Of a DNA stretch of 56,574 nucleotides, positions 1-11,207 are shown piece after piece (the stretch's first letter is position 1; each line of letters begins with the position of its first letter). The notes under the pieces were generated by a model. The model did not search any database. It was not told the origin of the DNA and saw only the letters and a program-made list of their open reading frames with translations. The stretch covers positions 1 through 56,574 of the forward strand of contig JANQBS010000249.1 of the NCBI GenBank assembly GCA_033085395.1, given 5' to 3'. Both the position numbers and the translations under genes were made by a program. The stretch is from Xanthoparmelia taractica (lineage: Eukaryota > Ascomycota > Lecanoromycetes > Lecanorales > Parmeliaceae).

Positions 1-2590
1 ATAAAGTTCGTTATATATAGAGTTCTCTTAATTAATCTTATAAATTCGTTTAAATAGATCTTCTTCGATCTTTATAATTCAAATTTAAACGCGATTCGAA
101 ATAAAAATTATTTAATATTAATATTAATTTCTTTTATTAGCTTTATTCGCTAAAATAAATAATAATACTCTTATTAAAGCGTCGACTTTATTATTAATTA
201 TTTTAATATAAAAGAGAATTTAAAAGTTAAATTTAAATAAAATATCTAAATAGCGAACTTAACGACGCGTAAGCTCCTTATTTTTTATGAAGATTTTTAA
301 GATCTAATAATTAATAAACACTTGAATAGATAGCTCGATATATTCTAGTTTTAGTTATTAATATTTAAAGTATCGAATAATCGCTAGCAACTTCTTATTA
401 TAAATATAATAATTATATTTCGCTAAAATTATACTCTTATTATAAAATATTATTGAGTATAAAACTTTATCGTTATTATATTAAGATAAGATCTCTCTTA
501 ATATATAATTAGAAGAATTAATCTTGAGAATAATTTAATATTTAAGATTAAAATAACGTAGAATTAAGATAATAATTATATACTTTTTAAGATTCTCGAA
601 CGATTTAACGTAAACTTTATTTTAGATAAAGAGAGTATTCTTTTTTATAAGATTAATTAAAGATTTAATTAACTTAGAAAACTTATAAATAAAGCGTTAA
701 TAGAAGTTTATAAATTTTATAAAGTCTTAAATCTCTTTTAAATTTATAGAAATACTTTAATTAAATATAACTTCGATCTTATAAGAATTTATTTATAAAT
801 TAATTTCTAATATAATAATATCTAGAAATATAATTTCTTTTATATTAAATTTATATTTCTTAATATTAATCTATAAATTAGTCTCTCCCAGACGTTAAAG
901 AATTTATTTAATATGCTTCTAATATTTCGTCTTCGTTTAACTATAGATAAGAATATCGTTTAAATAGACTTAATAGAAGTCGTTTAGGAAATCGAATAGA
1001 ATATTATTAATATATTATTAAAAAGTATTTGATTTATTTATTAGTTTAAAGAATAGTATTCGATACTTATAGACTTCGAGAATTATAATAAAGATTATAT
1101 AATTCTTATTATCGAGATTTATTCGTAGCTTATTAAATACAACGATAATATTTAAGCGAATAAGATATCGATATTCTTTAATTTTATTAATAACTTTCTT
1201 TATTAAAGAAAGTAAGTATTAATTATATTTTATTATAATATTTAATTTTCGATAATTTATATAAAAACGAAGATTATCGTTAATCTTTAGAGTAAATAGA
1301 ATCGATAATAAATAAAAAGTTTTATTAGAAGTAATAAGGTCTTTAAATAAATTATTTATTAGATATTCTTTAATCTTTTAAAGCTTATAGAAAGATATAT
1401 AATAAACGCGATTTTAAGGCGACTTAAAATTATTAATAAACTCGATCTTATAATTATAAGAACGATACGAAGAAAGCTAATTAACTTTAAAATAATTAAA
1501 ATATCTAGATATTTATAATACTTAGAAGAAAGTTATTTTTTAATATCGTTTAGATTCTAAATAATAATCTCTATTAAAGAAAGATTAATTTCTTTCGCTT
1601 TAAACTTAGCGTTATATACTATTTCTCGATCGATATCTTTTATCGATATCGCGAATAATTAAGTCTTAAAATATTTCGTCTATTTAACTAATATTATAAA
1701 GAGAATAATAGCTATATTATTAATAGAGAATAAATAATTCTTAGATATAGATTAAGGGCGAGTAAGAATCTTTAATTAGAATTTAATTAGTTTAAAAGTC
1801 TCGATTAAAAGTATTAATTTAATAGAGAAATAAATAATAGAAATAGAAGAAGTTTATAATAAATAATCTCGAAAGAGAATAAAATCGTTACTTATATCTA
1901 GAAGTATATTAAAGCGATTTATTTATAATTTATTTAAAATAACTATATATTATCTTAAATTCGCTATAAGTATTAAGACTATAAGTTTCTTATATCTCGA
2001 AAGAATAAGATTTAAATATATAGCGTGAATAATAAGTTTCTTGCTAAGTTATTTATTATAATCTTAAATTAATCTAAACTTTATAAGAGAAACGAATTAT
2101 ATATTTAATAGCTAATAAATCTCGTAAACTAGACGTTTATTAATAAACGCGTACTCGATAATTCTTATATCGATAAGGATTTAAATATAATAAATCTTTT
2201 CTTGAAAAATTAGACTTTCTCGAACTAAAAATAATTTCGATACGAATAACTTATATCGAGTCTCTTCTAAATTATATAAGAATAGAATCTTATCTTAATT
2301 TATAACTATAAATAAAATTATAAATTTCTTGAATTAAATTATTTAGACTTTAATTTTATAAAATCTTTTTTATTTTAATCTTCTATCTTATTAATTCGAT
2401 AAGAGAATTAATATTTTAAATAAGCGAATAATAAATGTTTCTTCTTATAATAAATATAATAGATATTATTCTTTTAATTCTTAATAGTCTTTTACTATTA
2501 TTATTTTATAGCGAGAAAAGAAAGACGTTAAGAAATTAGATTCGTTTAAAAAAAAAGATATTTATAGAATTAAAGATAAACGTTACACGC

Positions 2591-2790
2591 TTAGAGATTC
2601 GTATCTTATTTATAATCTTTATCACGGTACACACCAGCATGGCTGTGGTACGCTTAGTCATAGCTCGTTTGAGGGCTTGGCAACCCACATATCTAGCTGC
2701 CAACACTCTAGATAGAACAGCAATTCAATTATTATCGATATATCCCAGTCTTACTGTGACAATCTTCTTAACCTTCTTAATTATCTTTTC
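2591..2790. other. Spared island of normal composition inside the RIP block
   Basis: About 170 bp with ordinary GC and abundant CA/TG (for example around 2626-2760), bounded sharply by CA-free AT-rich DNA. No ORF is visible. It may be a single-copy remnant lying between two RIPed repeats, or a short LTR/MITE piece that escaped RIP because it was unpaired. Confidence 0.5.
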
Positions 2791-3079
2791 TTAATATATA
2801 ATATAATATTTATTATTTATTCGAGTTAAAAACACTTTTAGAGCGAATATTATAATAAATTCGATAGAAGAATTAATCTAGATCGTGCGAAGATAAGAAG
2901 CGAGCTTCTTATTTATATTTCGAAGTCAAGCATTATTTAATATACTTAACTTTAGAGCGAGACGTTTAAAGTCTTAATAAAAGTCGCTAAATAAGAGATT
3001 TTTCTATTTTAAGACCTTATATTCGCGAGCTTTATTTACTTTATAATTCGAGTTCTTAAATAATTTTTATAAATTATTT

Positions 3080-3155
3080 AAAATCTTATTAATAATTTAA
3101 AATCTTATTAATAATTTAAAATCTTATTAATAATTTAAAATCTTATTAATAATTT
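3080..3155. repeat. Perfect 4 x 19 bp tandem repeat
   Basis: The 19-base unit aaaatcttattaataattt occurs four times head to tail without a mismatch (3080-3098, 3099-3117, 3118-3136, 3137-3155). It lies inside heavily RIPed DNA, and its unit is itself CA/TG-free. The copies therefore arose after the RIP, probably by slippage. Confidence 0.9.
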
Positions 3156-4269
3156 AATAGAGATCGAAGCTTAGATAATAAGATCGAGTATAAATAACTT
3201 TAGCGACTTTCTTATTAATACGTGACTTAACTTAAATAATTCTAACTATCTTATTATCGAAATAATCTTAATTAATCTTTAACTTATTAGATATTTAACT
3301 AATTTAATTATTTTATTAATATTTTTTATTATTAATTAATATTAAAAAATAAGAGAACTTTTTAAAGCGTCTAGCTTAGATTTAAATCTATATTGAATTA
3401 ATAAATCACTTATAAGATCTTCGAAGTTAATATTAAAGATTTTATACTTATTATTATAAATAACTATAAACTATTTAAATTCGATTAAGTACGATTCTAA
3501 TCTTCTTCTTCTTTTTTTATTCTTTTTTATATTTTTATTTATAATTCGAAATTTCTTTAAGCAAGAAATTATATAATTAAATAACTTTTATCTCGAGATC
3601 GCTTTATTCGCGAAGCTTATTTAAAATAATTAGAAATTCTTTAGAATTCGTATTAATTTATTAAATTAATTATTCTTAAATAATTATATTTTAGACGAAG
3701 ATAAGATTCTCGGGCGCGCGAAAGATACTTCTAGATAATAAAGATACTCGTCGATTTAAAGTATTTTTAAGATAGCGTTCTAAATTAAAAAATAGCGTAG
3801 AATAAATTATAAAATTAATACTCGCCTAAAGATCTCTCGCGCTTTACTTCGTATTATAAGATATTTTATAGAGACTATAAATAAATCGTTAAGTATATAA
3901 TATTAAGATATTATTTAATTTTATAAGAAAGTAATAGTTTTCTTTAATTTTTTAAATAAAATTACTTTTTTATACGAAATTCGTCTAAGTCGAAATTAAA
4001 ATTAATATAATAAGAATAAACTTAGCTAAGTTTATAGTGAGTGCTTTAAGTCGATTATAATATAAATAATAATTATTTAAATAAAGTATATTTATAGGCG
4101 AATAGACTTTAGAGAACGCTTTATTAGTACGAGGTGTCGAGAAATAAGTTATATAAGTAATTCTTGTCAGCGAATATACACGACTTTAATTATTATATTA
4201 ACTAATAATAAAATAGCTAAATCGTGTTAGAAATACATCTAGAGTATATTAATCGATAAATTAATCGCG

Positions 4270-5120
4270 TGACTTATAGTCGCGCCGCGAGGTTAAGTGT
4301 TAAGTTGAGTATTAAGTAGATATTGAGATTGTGTTGATTTCATAGTGAGGTTCTTTGCGGGAGGCGTGTGCATTCGTTTCTTAATCATTCGATGCGTCGT
4401 AAAGATTGGGAGTCGTTGGGATATAGTTCTTTGATTCGCCTAAATAATTAATGTGAGTTGATTTTGATTGTAGTGCGCTATTGATATTTAACTAAGGGGG
4501 GGGCACTTCGTATAATTTGGGAGCTGTCTTGCTACAATTTCTTTGATCTCGCTTACTTACGAGCCTTTAATAATTTCATATAATTTAGGTTTTCTAGTAA
4601 TATATTCGTATAATTTAAAAGATATTATTTCTAAAATAATACGTATTAGTGTTTTTTAAAGTCGTCGATTATATTATAAACGAATTCTTTTAATTTATAC
4701 GTTTTACGAGCGTAATAAGAGAGTGAGACTTAATTTAATATTAGAACTACAATTAGATTAAATTAATAATAATATATAAAGAATAAATTAAGTCTAAGAA
4801 GAAACTATCTATCTAGAAAGAAATATCTATAAGGGACGCCAAGGCCTATAGAGGCTAGTCCCTATTGGAAAGGTAAGTCGACTTGATGTTGCAGATCTAT
4901 GTGATCGTTACACTCGTAATAGTAACTAAGAGTGAAGCTTAGACTAAAGAAAGAATATCGTGCAAGACTTGTAAAAAGAGTCACGGCGGCGTATATTAAG
5001 ATAAATATTCGAATCTGGCATCGAAATGACTACAAGAAAAAAGAAGTACTAAACGAAAGTACATCGAGTTAGCTTAAGTAGCAATCGCGTATTTGTTTTA
5101 GATAGAAAAGCCTTGAGATA
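4270..5120. other. Strand-asymmetric, C-poor segment without genes
   Basis: Intermediate composition. TG dinucleotides are frequent on the plus strand but CA is scarce, particularly from 4290 to 4480. No supportable ORF is visible. This differs from the surrounding RIPed DNA, where both CA and TG are missing. Confidence 0.45.
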
Positions 5121-5460
5121 ATATATATGTGTATGTGTGTGTGTATGTGCGTGCATTAGGATAATGTGTTGATATGTGATATTAGGATAATGTGTGCGTC
5201 TGGACGACGAGTGTTATAATAGTAATGTTGAAACATTAGAAAGGTGCGTGCGTTAAGGGACGAGTACTACGAGCATATTGAAACATTAGGATAATGCGTA
5301 TATTAAGATAATATGTTGAAACACCAGAATAATGCGTGCGTTAAGGAACGAGTGCTACGAGCATATTGAAATATTAGGATAATACGTATATTAAAATAAC
5401 ATATTGAAACTTTAGAATAGTGTGTGCGTCAAGGGACAAGTGTCACGATAGCGTGTGTAT
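5120..5460. repeat. GT-rich microsatellite and minisatellite of about 90 bp period
   Basis: A short (GT)n/(GTAT)n tract at about 5128-5155 leads into diverged direct repeats. The module is GTGCGTGCGTTAAGGGACGA followed by cgag-tactacgagcatattgaaa and an aggataatgcgtatatta segment. Full copies start near 5242 and 5333, with partial copies near 5192 and 5421, so the period is about 90 bp. The plus strand is rich in G and T and poor in C. Confidence 0.75.
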
Positions 5461-5479
5461 ATAATATAAGCTAGGCTAA

Positions 5480-5665
5480 AATAATTTTTGTGTATAACTT
5501 CATTTTTTTTATGCCTTTCGAAGGCTGGCAATAGGGGAATATTAAAATTTAACCCCCAAATGTTGGTGTAGGGATGATTCCCAGCCTTCTCGCGATAGTC
5601 GCTTAACCAGCCACCTAATTTATATGTTAAATAATCCTATTCCAGGGGAGTGTTGGAAAATAAAT
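5480..5665. other. Spared island with inverted repeat, possible LTR or MITE piece
   Basis: Normal-composition DNA. gaaggctgg at about 5520 is matched by its reverse complement ccagccttc at about 5580, enclosing a tract with aaccccc and gtaggg. No gene is visible. The arrangement could be a fragment of a small repeat element, but the family is not recognised. Confidence 0.35.
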
Positions 5666-6179
5666 TAATTATTCTTTCTAATTTTCGATAAGATCTATTA
5701 TAAGAACTATATAAATATATAACATTATAGATATCTAAAGCTTATATTTTAAATAACGTATATCTTTAAAATAAAAAATCTCTATTATATATTTAATAAA
5801 AAAACAATTATTAAAAGAGAATAAACTAGAGAAGATTTCGCTTAGCGTAACGCTAATATTAACGCTTAATAATAAATTATATAAGAGTACTTTATTACTA
5901 AGTAGAGTAAAAGATTAAAAAAGTATATATCTTAAGCGTATTTTAAAGATTTAAAGAGTTTATTATAATCGAAATAAAAATACTAAAGAAGATATTAATT
6001 AATATTGCTATTAAACGTATACTCTTTTATTATAATTAATCTTATTTATTAAAAAAATAGTTAATAACTATAACGAGTACTTTCTAATTTAAAATAGAAT
6101 CTCGACTTATAATATATAATAATAAAATAAGTTATTTAAAATTAAGAGACTAATTATTCTTTTATAGTCTAATAACTCT

Positions 6180-6345
6180 TTGTCAAGGAACAATATTGAT
6201 GTGGTTCAATAATGAGTGTGGTGTGTCTGAATTGTTTATTCATCTAAGTGTGTGTGCGCCAGCTAAGTACGGAGAAGCGAGCGCCAAGGCTAGTCATGAC
6301 CAGCCATACGCCCATATGATCATATGTTTCATGACACTCTTCGAA
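6180..6345. other. Spared island of normal composition
   Basis: About 165 bp with many CA/TG dinucleotides between RIPed stretches, including a palindrome-like catatgatcatatg at about 6312-6325. No ORF, no RNA gene. Beyond it AT-rich DNA resumes to about 6600. Confidence 0.4.
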
Positions 6346-6976
6346 TTTAAATTAAATTAAACTCTATTAATATTACTTAAAACGTTATGTCTCGAAGTAA
6401 TCTTTCGCTTCTACTATTAAATAGCCAGTAACTAAAATCTAAAATTATATATAGTAAAACCTAGAGTAGAAGAGAGTAGCGTAATAGTATAAAAAGATAT
6501 ATAATCGTATAAAGCGTATAAGACTAGTTAGAGAAGATAATAATTCTTATAATTAATTATCTTAAAGAGTACTATTTAATTAACTTATTTGATTATTATC
6601 ATATTATTTAAATATATAGTTATTATGCAATGAATTAATATTTATGATGAGCTGGATTTAATTTTCGGGTGGGGATTAATTGTTTGAAAACTCTATTGTA
6701 GCTTGGTTTTTTGCCAGTAGTGACCTAAGCTATTGCTTCTGAAGGCATGGTGAAGACAGGGTATTTTCGAAGACGGGTATATTGGATGGAATTCAGCTTG
6801 CGGTTATGAATGAAGCTTTCATAGTTGCTGGTTTCTGTTGCATCTCTGGGTATCTGATAAGCCGATCTAGGCTTAGCGTTCAGTCGGATACCAAATCTGC
6901 AATCCGCCGTTTGCTCCATCTACTTTCATTTATTCTATCTAGAGGCCATCATGTGTTTCGTACCTTTGGAATCAAG

Positions 6977-8158
6977 CTAATTGTCCCTTCCGACCGATCC
7001 AAACCTTCGCCAGCACTCCGCATTAGTGGCCTCCCATGCCCTCTCATATTCCTCCAAGTCTGCGGGCTGAGTAACATGGGCAATCCAGTCACGATCAGCG
7101 CAACCCCACATGCATTCAACGCTCCTCCTTGTGAGAAGACTCAGTGCATCCGGACCGTAATGATGGGGTAAAATGCAGAAGAACACCTGGATGCCACAGA
7201 AGTTGCAGATGACAGTGAAATCTGGTCCCGATGAGTATGTAAAACACCGACGGTCTGGAGCAAGTTCACTCCTGGGCCAATTCGATCGACGTTTTTGACA
7301 GTCTGGATGATAGACAGCCGCTACTTTTGCGTCGTTGAGGCGCATATGCGGGCATATAGGGGCGTCGAGTGCACGTAGAGCCTCCTTAACCTCTTCACCT
7401 GATGGTGCCGTGTTCGCGGACACCCTCATAATCGGCCATCTGGAGTAAAAGGAGCTTCCATACCTGCCATGCGAGAACAAATAATTGCTTCCACATTGAT
7501 GGAAATCATGGGCCACCCCCCTCTCTGTCGCTTCGTCATAATCAAAGGCTCGATGTGGGCAAACCCATAGTAGTCCATCGCTACCTAAGCAGCGGCGCGT
7601 TGTACCGAGCTGTGCGAGTGAATGTGTTGAAAATAGCGAGCAGTCGTGTGTCTCCTGGCATCCACTGCAGAATGCTGTCGATGAAAAGGTCTTTCTATCA
7701 CGGCCTAACATAGACCGCAGCTCCATACGTTCTAAGAAACGAATATTTCGTATTTCGACAGTCGGCGTGGAGCCTGACGACTGGCTTATCGGAGGTTTGT
7801 CTCCAAGCACATGTGCGATAGAAACGCCCATCTTATTACGGATTGTCCGGCACGTGTAACTCAAGGACATATAGCTACTTGGTGGCAAGTAATGCGCGAC
7901 ATCGAGGAGGAGCTCAGTGGATAACGTGAGTAAGGTCATGGGGACGGTTTCCGCTTCCGGCTCTCGATTGGTGGACCGAGTCTCTGAAAACGTCTCGACA
8001 AAGCTGGATTGGTTATTCTCTAACCCTTTTGCTGATGACACGGCGCATTTGACCTTCGGTGACACGATTCGTCTAAAGCCTCCGTCTGCAACACCCGGGC
8101 ATTGAGCATCTTCTTTGGCGTCTCGGGTTTTCTTCAGAGCCGACAATTTTTGACCCAT
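6977..8158 (-). CDS. F-box domain protein
   Basis: Single-exon frame of 393 codons. The first ATG in frame (8158-8156) is used; upstream codons to 8212 lack an ATG. Residues about 76-110 form an F-box-like segment (LSTELLLDVAHYLPPSS, then SLSYTCRTIR), which in this family binds Skp1 in an SCF ubiquitin ligase. The remainder (about 111-393) is Cys/His/Trp-rich (CSGCQ, CPHR, CNFCG, MWGCADRDW) and would be the substrate-recognition part; I do not recognise it as WD40 or LRR. The N-terminus reads MGQKLS, which fits an N-myristoylation signal (Gly2, Ser6). It is the first gene after the left RIP block. The F-box assignment is a motif reading; the substrate is unknown. Confidence 0.6.
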   Translation of the reverse strand: MGQKLSALKKTRDAKEDAQCPGVADGGFRRIVSPKVKCAVSSAKGLENNQSSFVETFSETRSTNREPEAETVPMTLLTLSTELLLDVAHYLPPSSYMSLSYTCRTIRNKMGVSIAHVLGDKPPISQSSGSTPTVEIRNIRFLERMELRSMLGRDRKTFSSTAFCSGCQETHDCSLFSTHSLAQLGTTRRCLGSDGLLWVCPHRAFDYDEATERGVAHDFHQCGSNYLFSHGRYGSSFYSRWPIMRVSANTAPSGEEVKEALRALDAPICPHMRLNDAKVAAVYHPDCQKRRSNWPRSELAPDRRCFTYSSGPDFTVICNFCGIQVFFCILPHHYGPDALSLLTRRSVECMWGCADRDWIAHVTQPADLEEYERAWEATNAECWRRFGSVGRDN

Positions 8159-10168
8159 ATTTCGAGACCGAAATTCAGCTCCTGAGGTGTGATTGATGAA
8201 TTCCGGGCTCAAGACGTCCTTAACAACTCAGTGTAGGCCGTGTGTCTGCCGAGTATGTTTGAGGATAAGAGCAATCACAACTGTGGGTTCCTTTCGTTGG
8301 GGGTTAGTGAAACCTACAGTCGACGGGCTACCTGTGTGAGCAAATTTGAGCTCATCTAGGGTCACGTGCGGTGGCTTTGTGCCAAGGCTTGTGGCAATGT
8401 TAACCCACTTCCAACATGAGAAGATGTTGGCCAAAAGCCCCGAATCGAACCGCGTTTCCCGATGCCCTTTGATGATTGGAAGGCTGTCCACTGGTTATGA
8501 TTAAAGGCACAGTAGACAGAGCCACACATATCCGGCTGTTTCTCAGCAATGACACTTGGTGGTGATTTGTCTGTGTAAGACTGACACGAACGCTGAGGTC
8601 TCATGCGCAGCTGGAAAGTCGCTCCAGATATTTTTCGATGGGTGGGTCTATCCACAATCCGGCCTACAAAGTACCTCCAGTTACTCTGACAGTTGTGTAT
8701 TTCATGATTTGGTGGACAACGCGGAAGTCGGTGCGCAAGGGTGTGCCTAGCCCAGGTCAAAATTTCGAATTTGAAGCTCAAAGATCTACGGCGACTCGGC
8801 CACAAGGATTCACCGCCATCGACCACAACCTCAACCTACAAGGTGAATGATTTTCTCCAGGGATTGTAGGAATTTTGAGAGCTTCGGCTGCTGGAACTCC
8901 TTCGATAGTCTTTGAGGCCTTAGCTGATTCGGGTCACATTACCGGAGACAACGGAACCTTGGAAGTGTACCAGACGATGCTCATGACCTTATCGAAGATA
9001 CACCTCTGTCAAACCAAAGTCGTATCATTATAGGCGGACTGTTCTCCGTTCTTCGGCAGGCCTGCACGTGTGGGAAACAAAGTCTGGCGGCGGCAGACTC
9101 AGGAAAACTTTTGAATACTTGGACGTGAGATAAACGGCTCTGGGCAAGGGCTGACTGCGGTGGCTTGATTACTTTCCTGGTTAGATGACTGTTTTTTACG
9201 AGCAGCGACTTGTTCTCTACCGAGGTGAAAGTTTTGGCTCGGAGATTCAGCTTGAGATCCTCAAGGCGGTATGCTGATAGGGCAAATGGAATTGAACGAG
9301 GCTTTTCCCTGAGCATAGGCTTTGCTCGAGTAGTGGCTGAGTGTCAGTAGCCAACAGGATCCCGTGCGGTACTTTAGCTGCTGTCGGGCCTCATCTTGGG
9401 CCACGTATCCACTGGTGATTGCAGAAGGCCGCTACTCCTGGCTGCTGGAGCATCACTAGTGTCGATATTGTGCGCCTCAAGCATAGCGATTTTGCTTTGG
9501 GGCGATAGGAAGAAGACCATGTATTTTTGGGAGAGGGCTAACTGTAGCATGGATTTGGGGCTCGGATTCGAATATAGTAAGTCCGGCGGGACATTGAAGG
9601 CTGGTTATAGAAACGAAGTCCTTTGGGGCAGGTCCTGCCGAAGTGGACCAGAACAATGGTGTCGACGGACGTCTGGATGGGTTTAAATGCTGTAAGTCAC
9701 CTGGCTGGCGACGGGAGGCTGCTATTGAGAAGCGCCACAGAGCTGAATGTTGAGGCAGGAGCTTCGTTGGCGTAGGGGTGCAAAATGCAACGTGTATTCC
9801 AGATTTAAGCCTGAAGTGGAACCTTGACAGGTGTTGGCAACCCAATTGGAGGTCGAGATTTGAATAACGTCATTTGACCTTTGTGAGTGGAAATGTTGGT
9901 AGATGAGGAGCATACAATTGTTGCTTGGCGTCATCCTGCTGCAAGAAGTGTGAGTAAGGTTTGCTGCGTGTACGCATTGCAGGTAGAGATGCTTACTTTT
10001 GACACGCCAGCTCTAGACTTCCTGATTGAGCTTGTCTTTGCTTTTCCTGATGCTTCAGGATACTAGTCACCAGCACCACGTAGAGGTGCAAGCTCATCGC
10101 TGATGAGGAGGGCGCCACCCACTCCCCCCCATAATTAAGGACTATGGGGTGGCCCGTGCTTATAGGTA
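8159..10168. other. Intergenic region, no supported gene
   Basis: About 2 kb of normal composition with only short, mutually overlapping ORFs in several frames. None has an ATG start combined with recognisable domain structure. A small C-rich stretch (cccactcccccccat) lies near 10117-10132. No RNA gene was recognised. Confidence 0.5.
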
Positions 10169-10813
10169 TCACCCACCTGCTACCGTCGAAGTCTCTCCCG
10201 AGCCACCTGGTGCCCAGCCAGGGGAGGAGTCTAATCGACGCTGCAGCTCTGCTTTATCCCGCCGGAGATCTCGGATCTCCTCCTCCTTTTGAAACAGCTC
10301 AGTATCATAATGAGTCTTGAGCTTCTCGATGTCCAATTTTGCGGCGTCAACGTCGCGACATAGGCGGATATGATCCTTGCTACAGACATCTCAAGATTAG
10401 CTATTTCCACTCCAGGACACAAACACCAGCTATGGAGAGTATGAGAGATTTGTCAAGATGCAATTCGCAAAGCGATCTGAAAGAGAAAATTCCACCGCAT
10501 ACCGGATCCGCTGCACCAAGTCTTCGAGCTGCTTTGCAGCAGCGTTCCTCCTCTCCTCGGCCCCCCTCTCCGCCATCTCCCTTCTCTTCACGTCATCTTC
10601 GTCTGCCCTTTCCCTCCTCTTCTTCTCCTCCTCGTCCCTCTTCTCCCTTTCTTCCTTCTTCTCCCCCTTTTTCTTCCAATCGCGGCACACTGTCCACCCA
10701 AGCGTCAACGCTGCAAGAAGTGCCTGGAAGATACCAGTCCAGGCAATTGCATCCCTGGTCTGTCGCGCAATTGTATGCTGAATTTGTTCTGCAGGACGGA
10801 CAGGGTCGGCCAT
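10169..10813 (-). CDS. Small membrane-anchored coiled-coil protein (2 exons)
   Basis: Exon 1 is 10813-10503 and exon 2 is 10379-10169, giving 173 residues. The intron (10502-10380) has donor GTATGC, a CTAAT-type branch site and acceptor TGTAG, and joins in phase (CG|C). Residues about 22-44 (IAWTGIFQALLAALTLGW) can span a membrane. Residues about 46-98 are a charged Lys/Glu/Arg helix, and the second exon continues as a heptad-like helix (KLDIEKLK, EEEIRDLRRDKAEL) before a Gly/Ser/Pro tail. It looks like a single-pass protein with a long coiled coil. Function is not recognised. It is divergent from the S41 gene, sharing a spacer of about 390 bp. Confidence 0.6.
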
Positions 10814-11207
10814 GTTTACTCACTCTCTGCCGAAGAAAAGGAGTATAAACAAGGCCGCACACTCTCCACTTACACCAGGAGCCATCAGTCGCTCTTTCCA
10901 TCACCAATTCAAGTTTTGGGAAAAGGTGCGGCTTCTAGGAAGCAACCATGAAGGACTGGGTATTATCAGTGGCACAAATATATCAATCATTGGGATGATC
11001 CTCGTCTATACTGTCGAATGAAATGCGAGCAAGCTTTCAACAGCTTGTAAAAGACTCATCCCTGTCCATTCATCTACAAGTATATCTTCACCATCTATCT
11101 CCATGTTTTCATCTTCTCATCTTCATCTTCTTCTTTTTTTTTCATCATCTTCATCGCTCCTTTTATGTTGCTGCATTTGCCTTTTTGGATAGCTTCATTC
11201 CTTAAAC
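10814..11207. promoter_or_regulatory. Divergent intergenic promoter region with pyrimidine tract
   Basis: This spacer separates two divergent genes. On the S41 side it ends with a long C/T tract (about 11098-11160, repeats of catcttcttc with a run of ten T), which is typical of fungal core promoters and 5' leaders. No exact TATA box or initiator can be assigned. Confidence 0.4.

Larger units (their letters stand above)
1..6600. repeat. RIP-degraded AT-rich block (left)
   Basis: Very AT-rich DNA with no open frame of note on either strand. CpA and TpG are almost absent while CpG (ttcg, acgcg, gcgat) stays common. This is what repeat-induced point mutation leaves after converting CpA to TpA on both strands of duplicated DNA, so the block is most likely old transposon copies that can no longer be recognised. 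A few short islands of normal composition interrupt it (listed separately). The switch to gene-bearing DNA is at about 6600-6650. The element family cannot be named from what remains. Confidence 0.85.

Noticed and set aside
8440..8475. tRNA-like T-arm on the minus strand (ggttcgattc)
   Set aside because: The five-base T stem does not pair and no cloverleaf can be drawn.
8228..9934. Several minus-strand ORFs of 70-154 codons
   Set aside because: They overlap each other, mostly lack ATG starts and show no domain or splice-supported continuation.
10339..10848. Plus-strand Ser/Pro-rich ORF of 169 codons
   Set aside because: Antisense of the Lys/Glu coiled coil; the minus strand gives a two-exon gene with phase-correct splicing.
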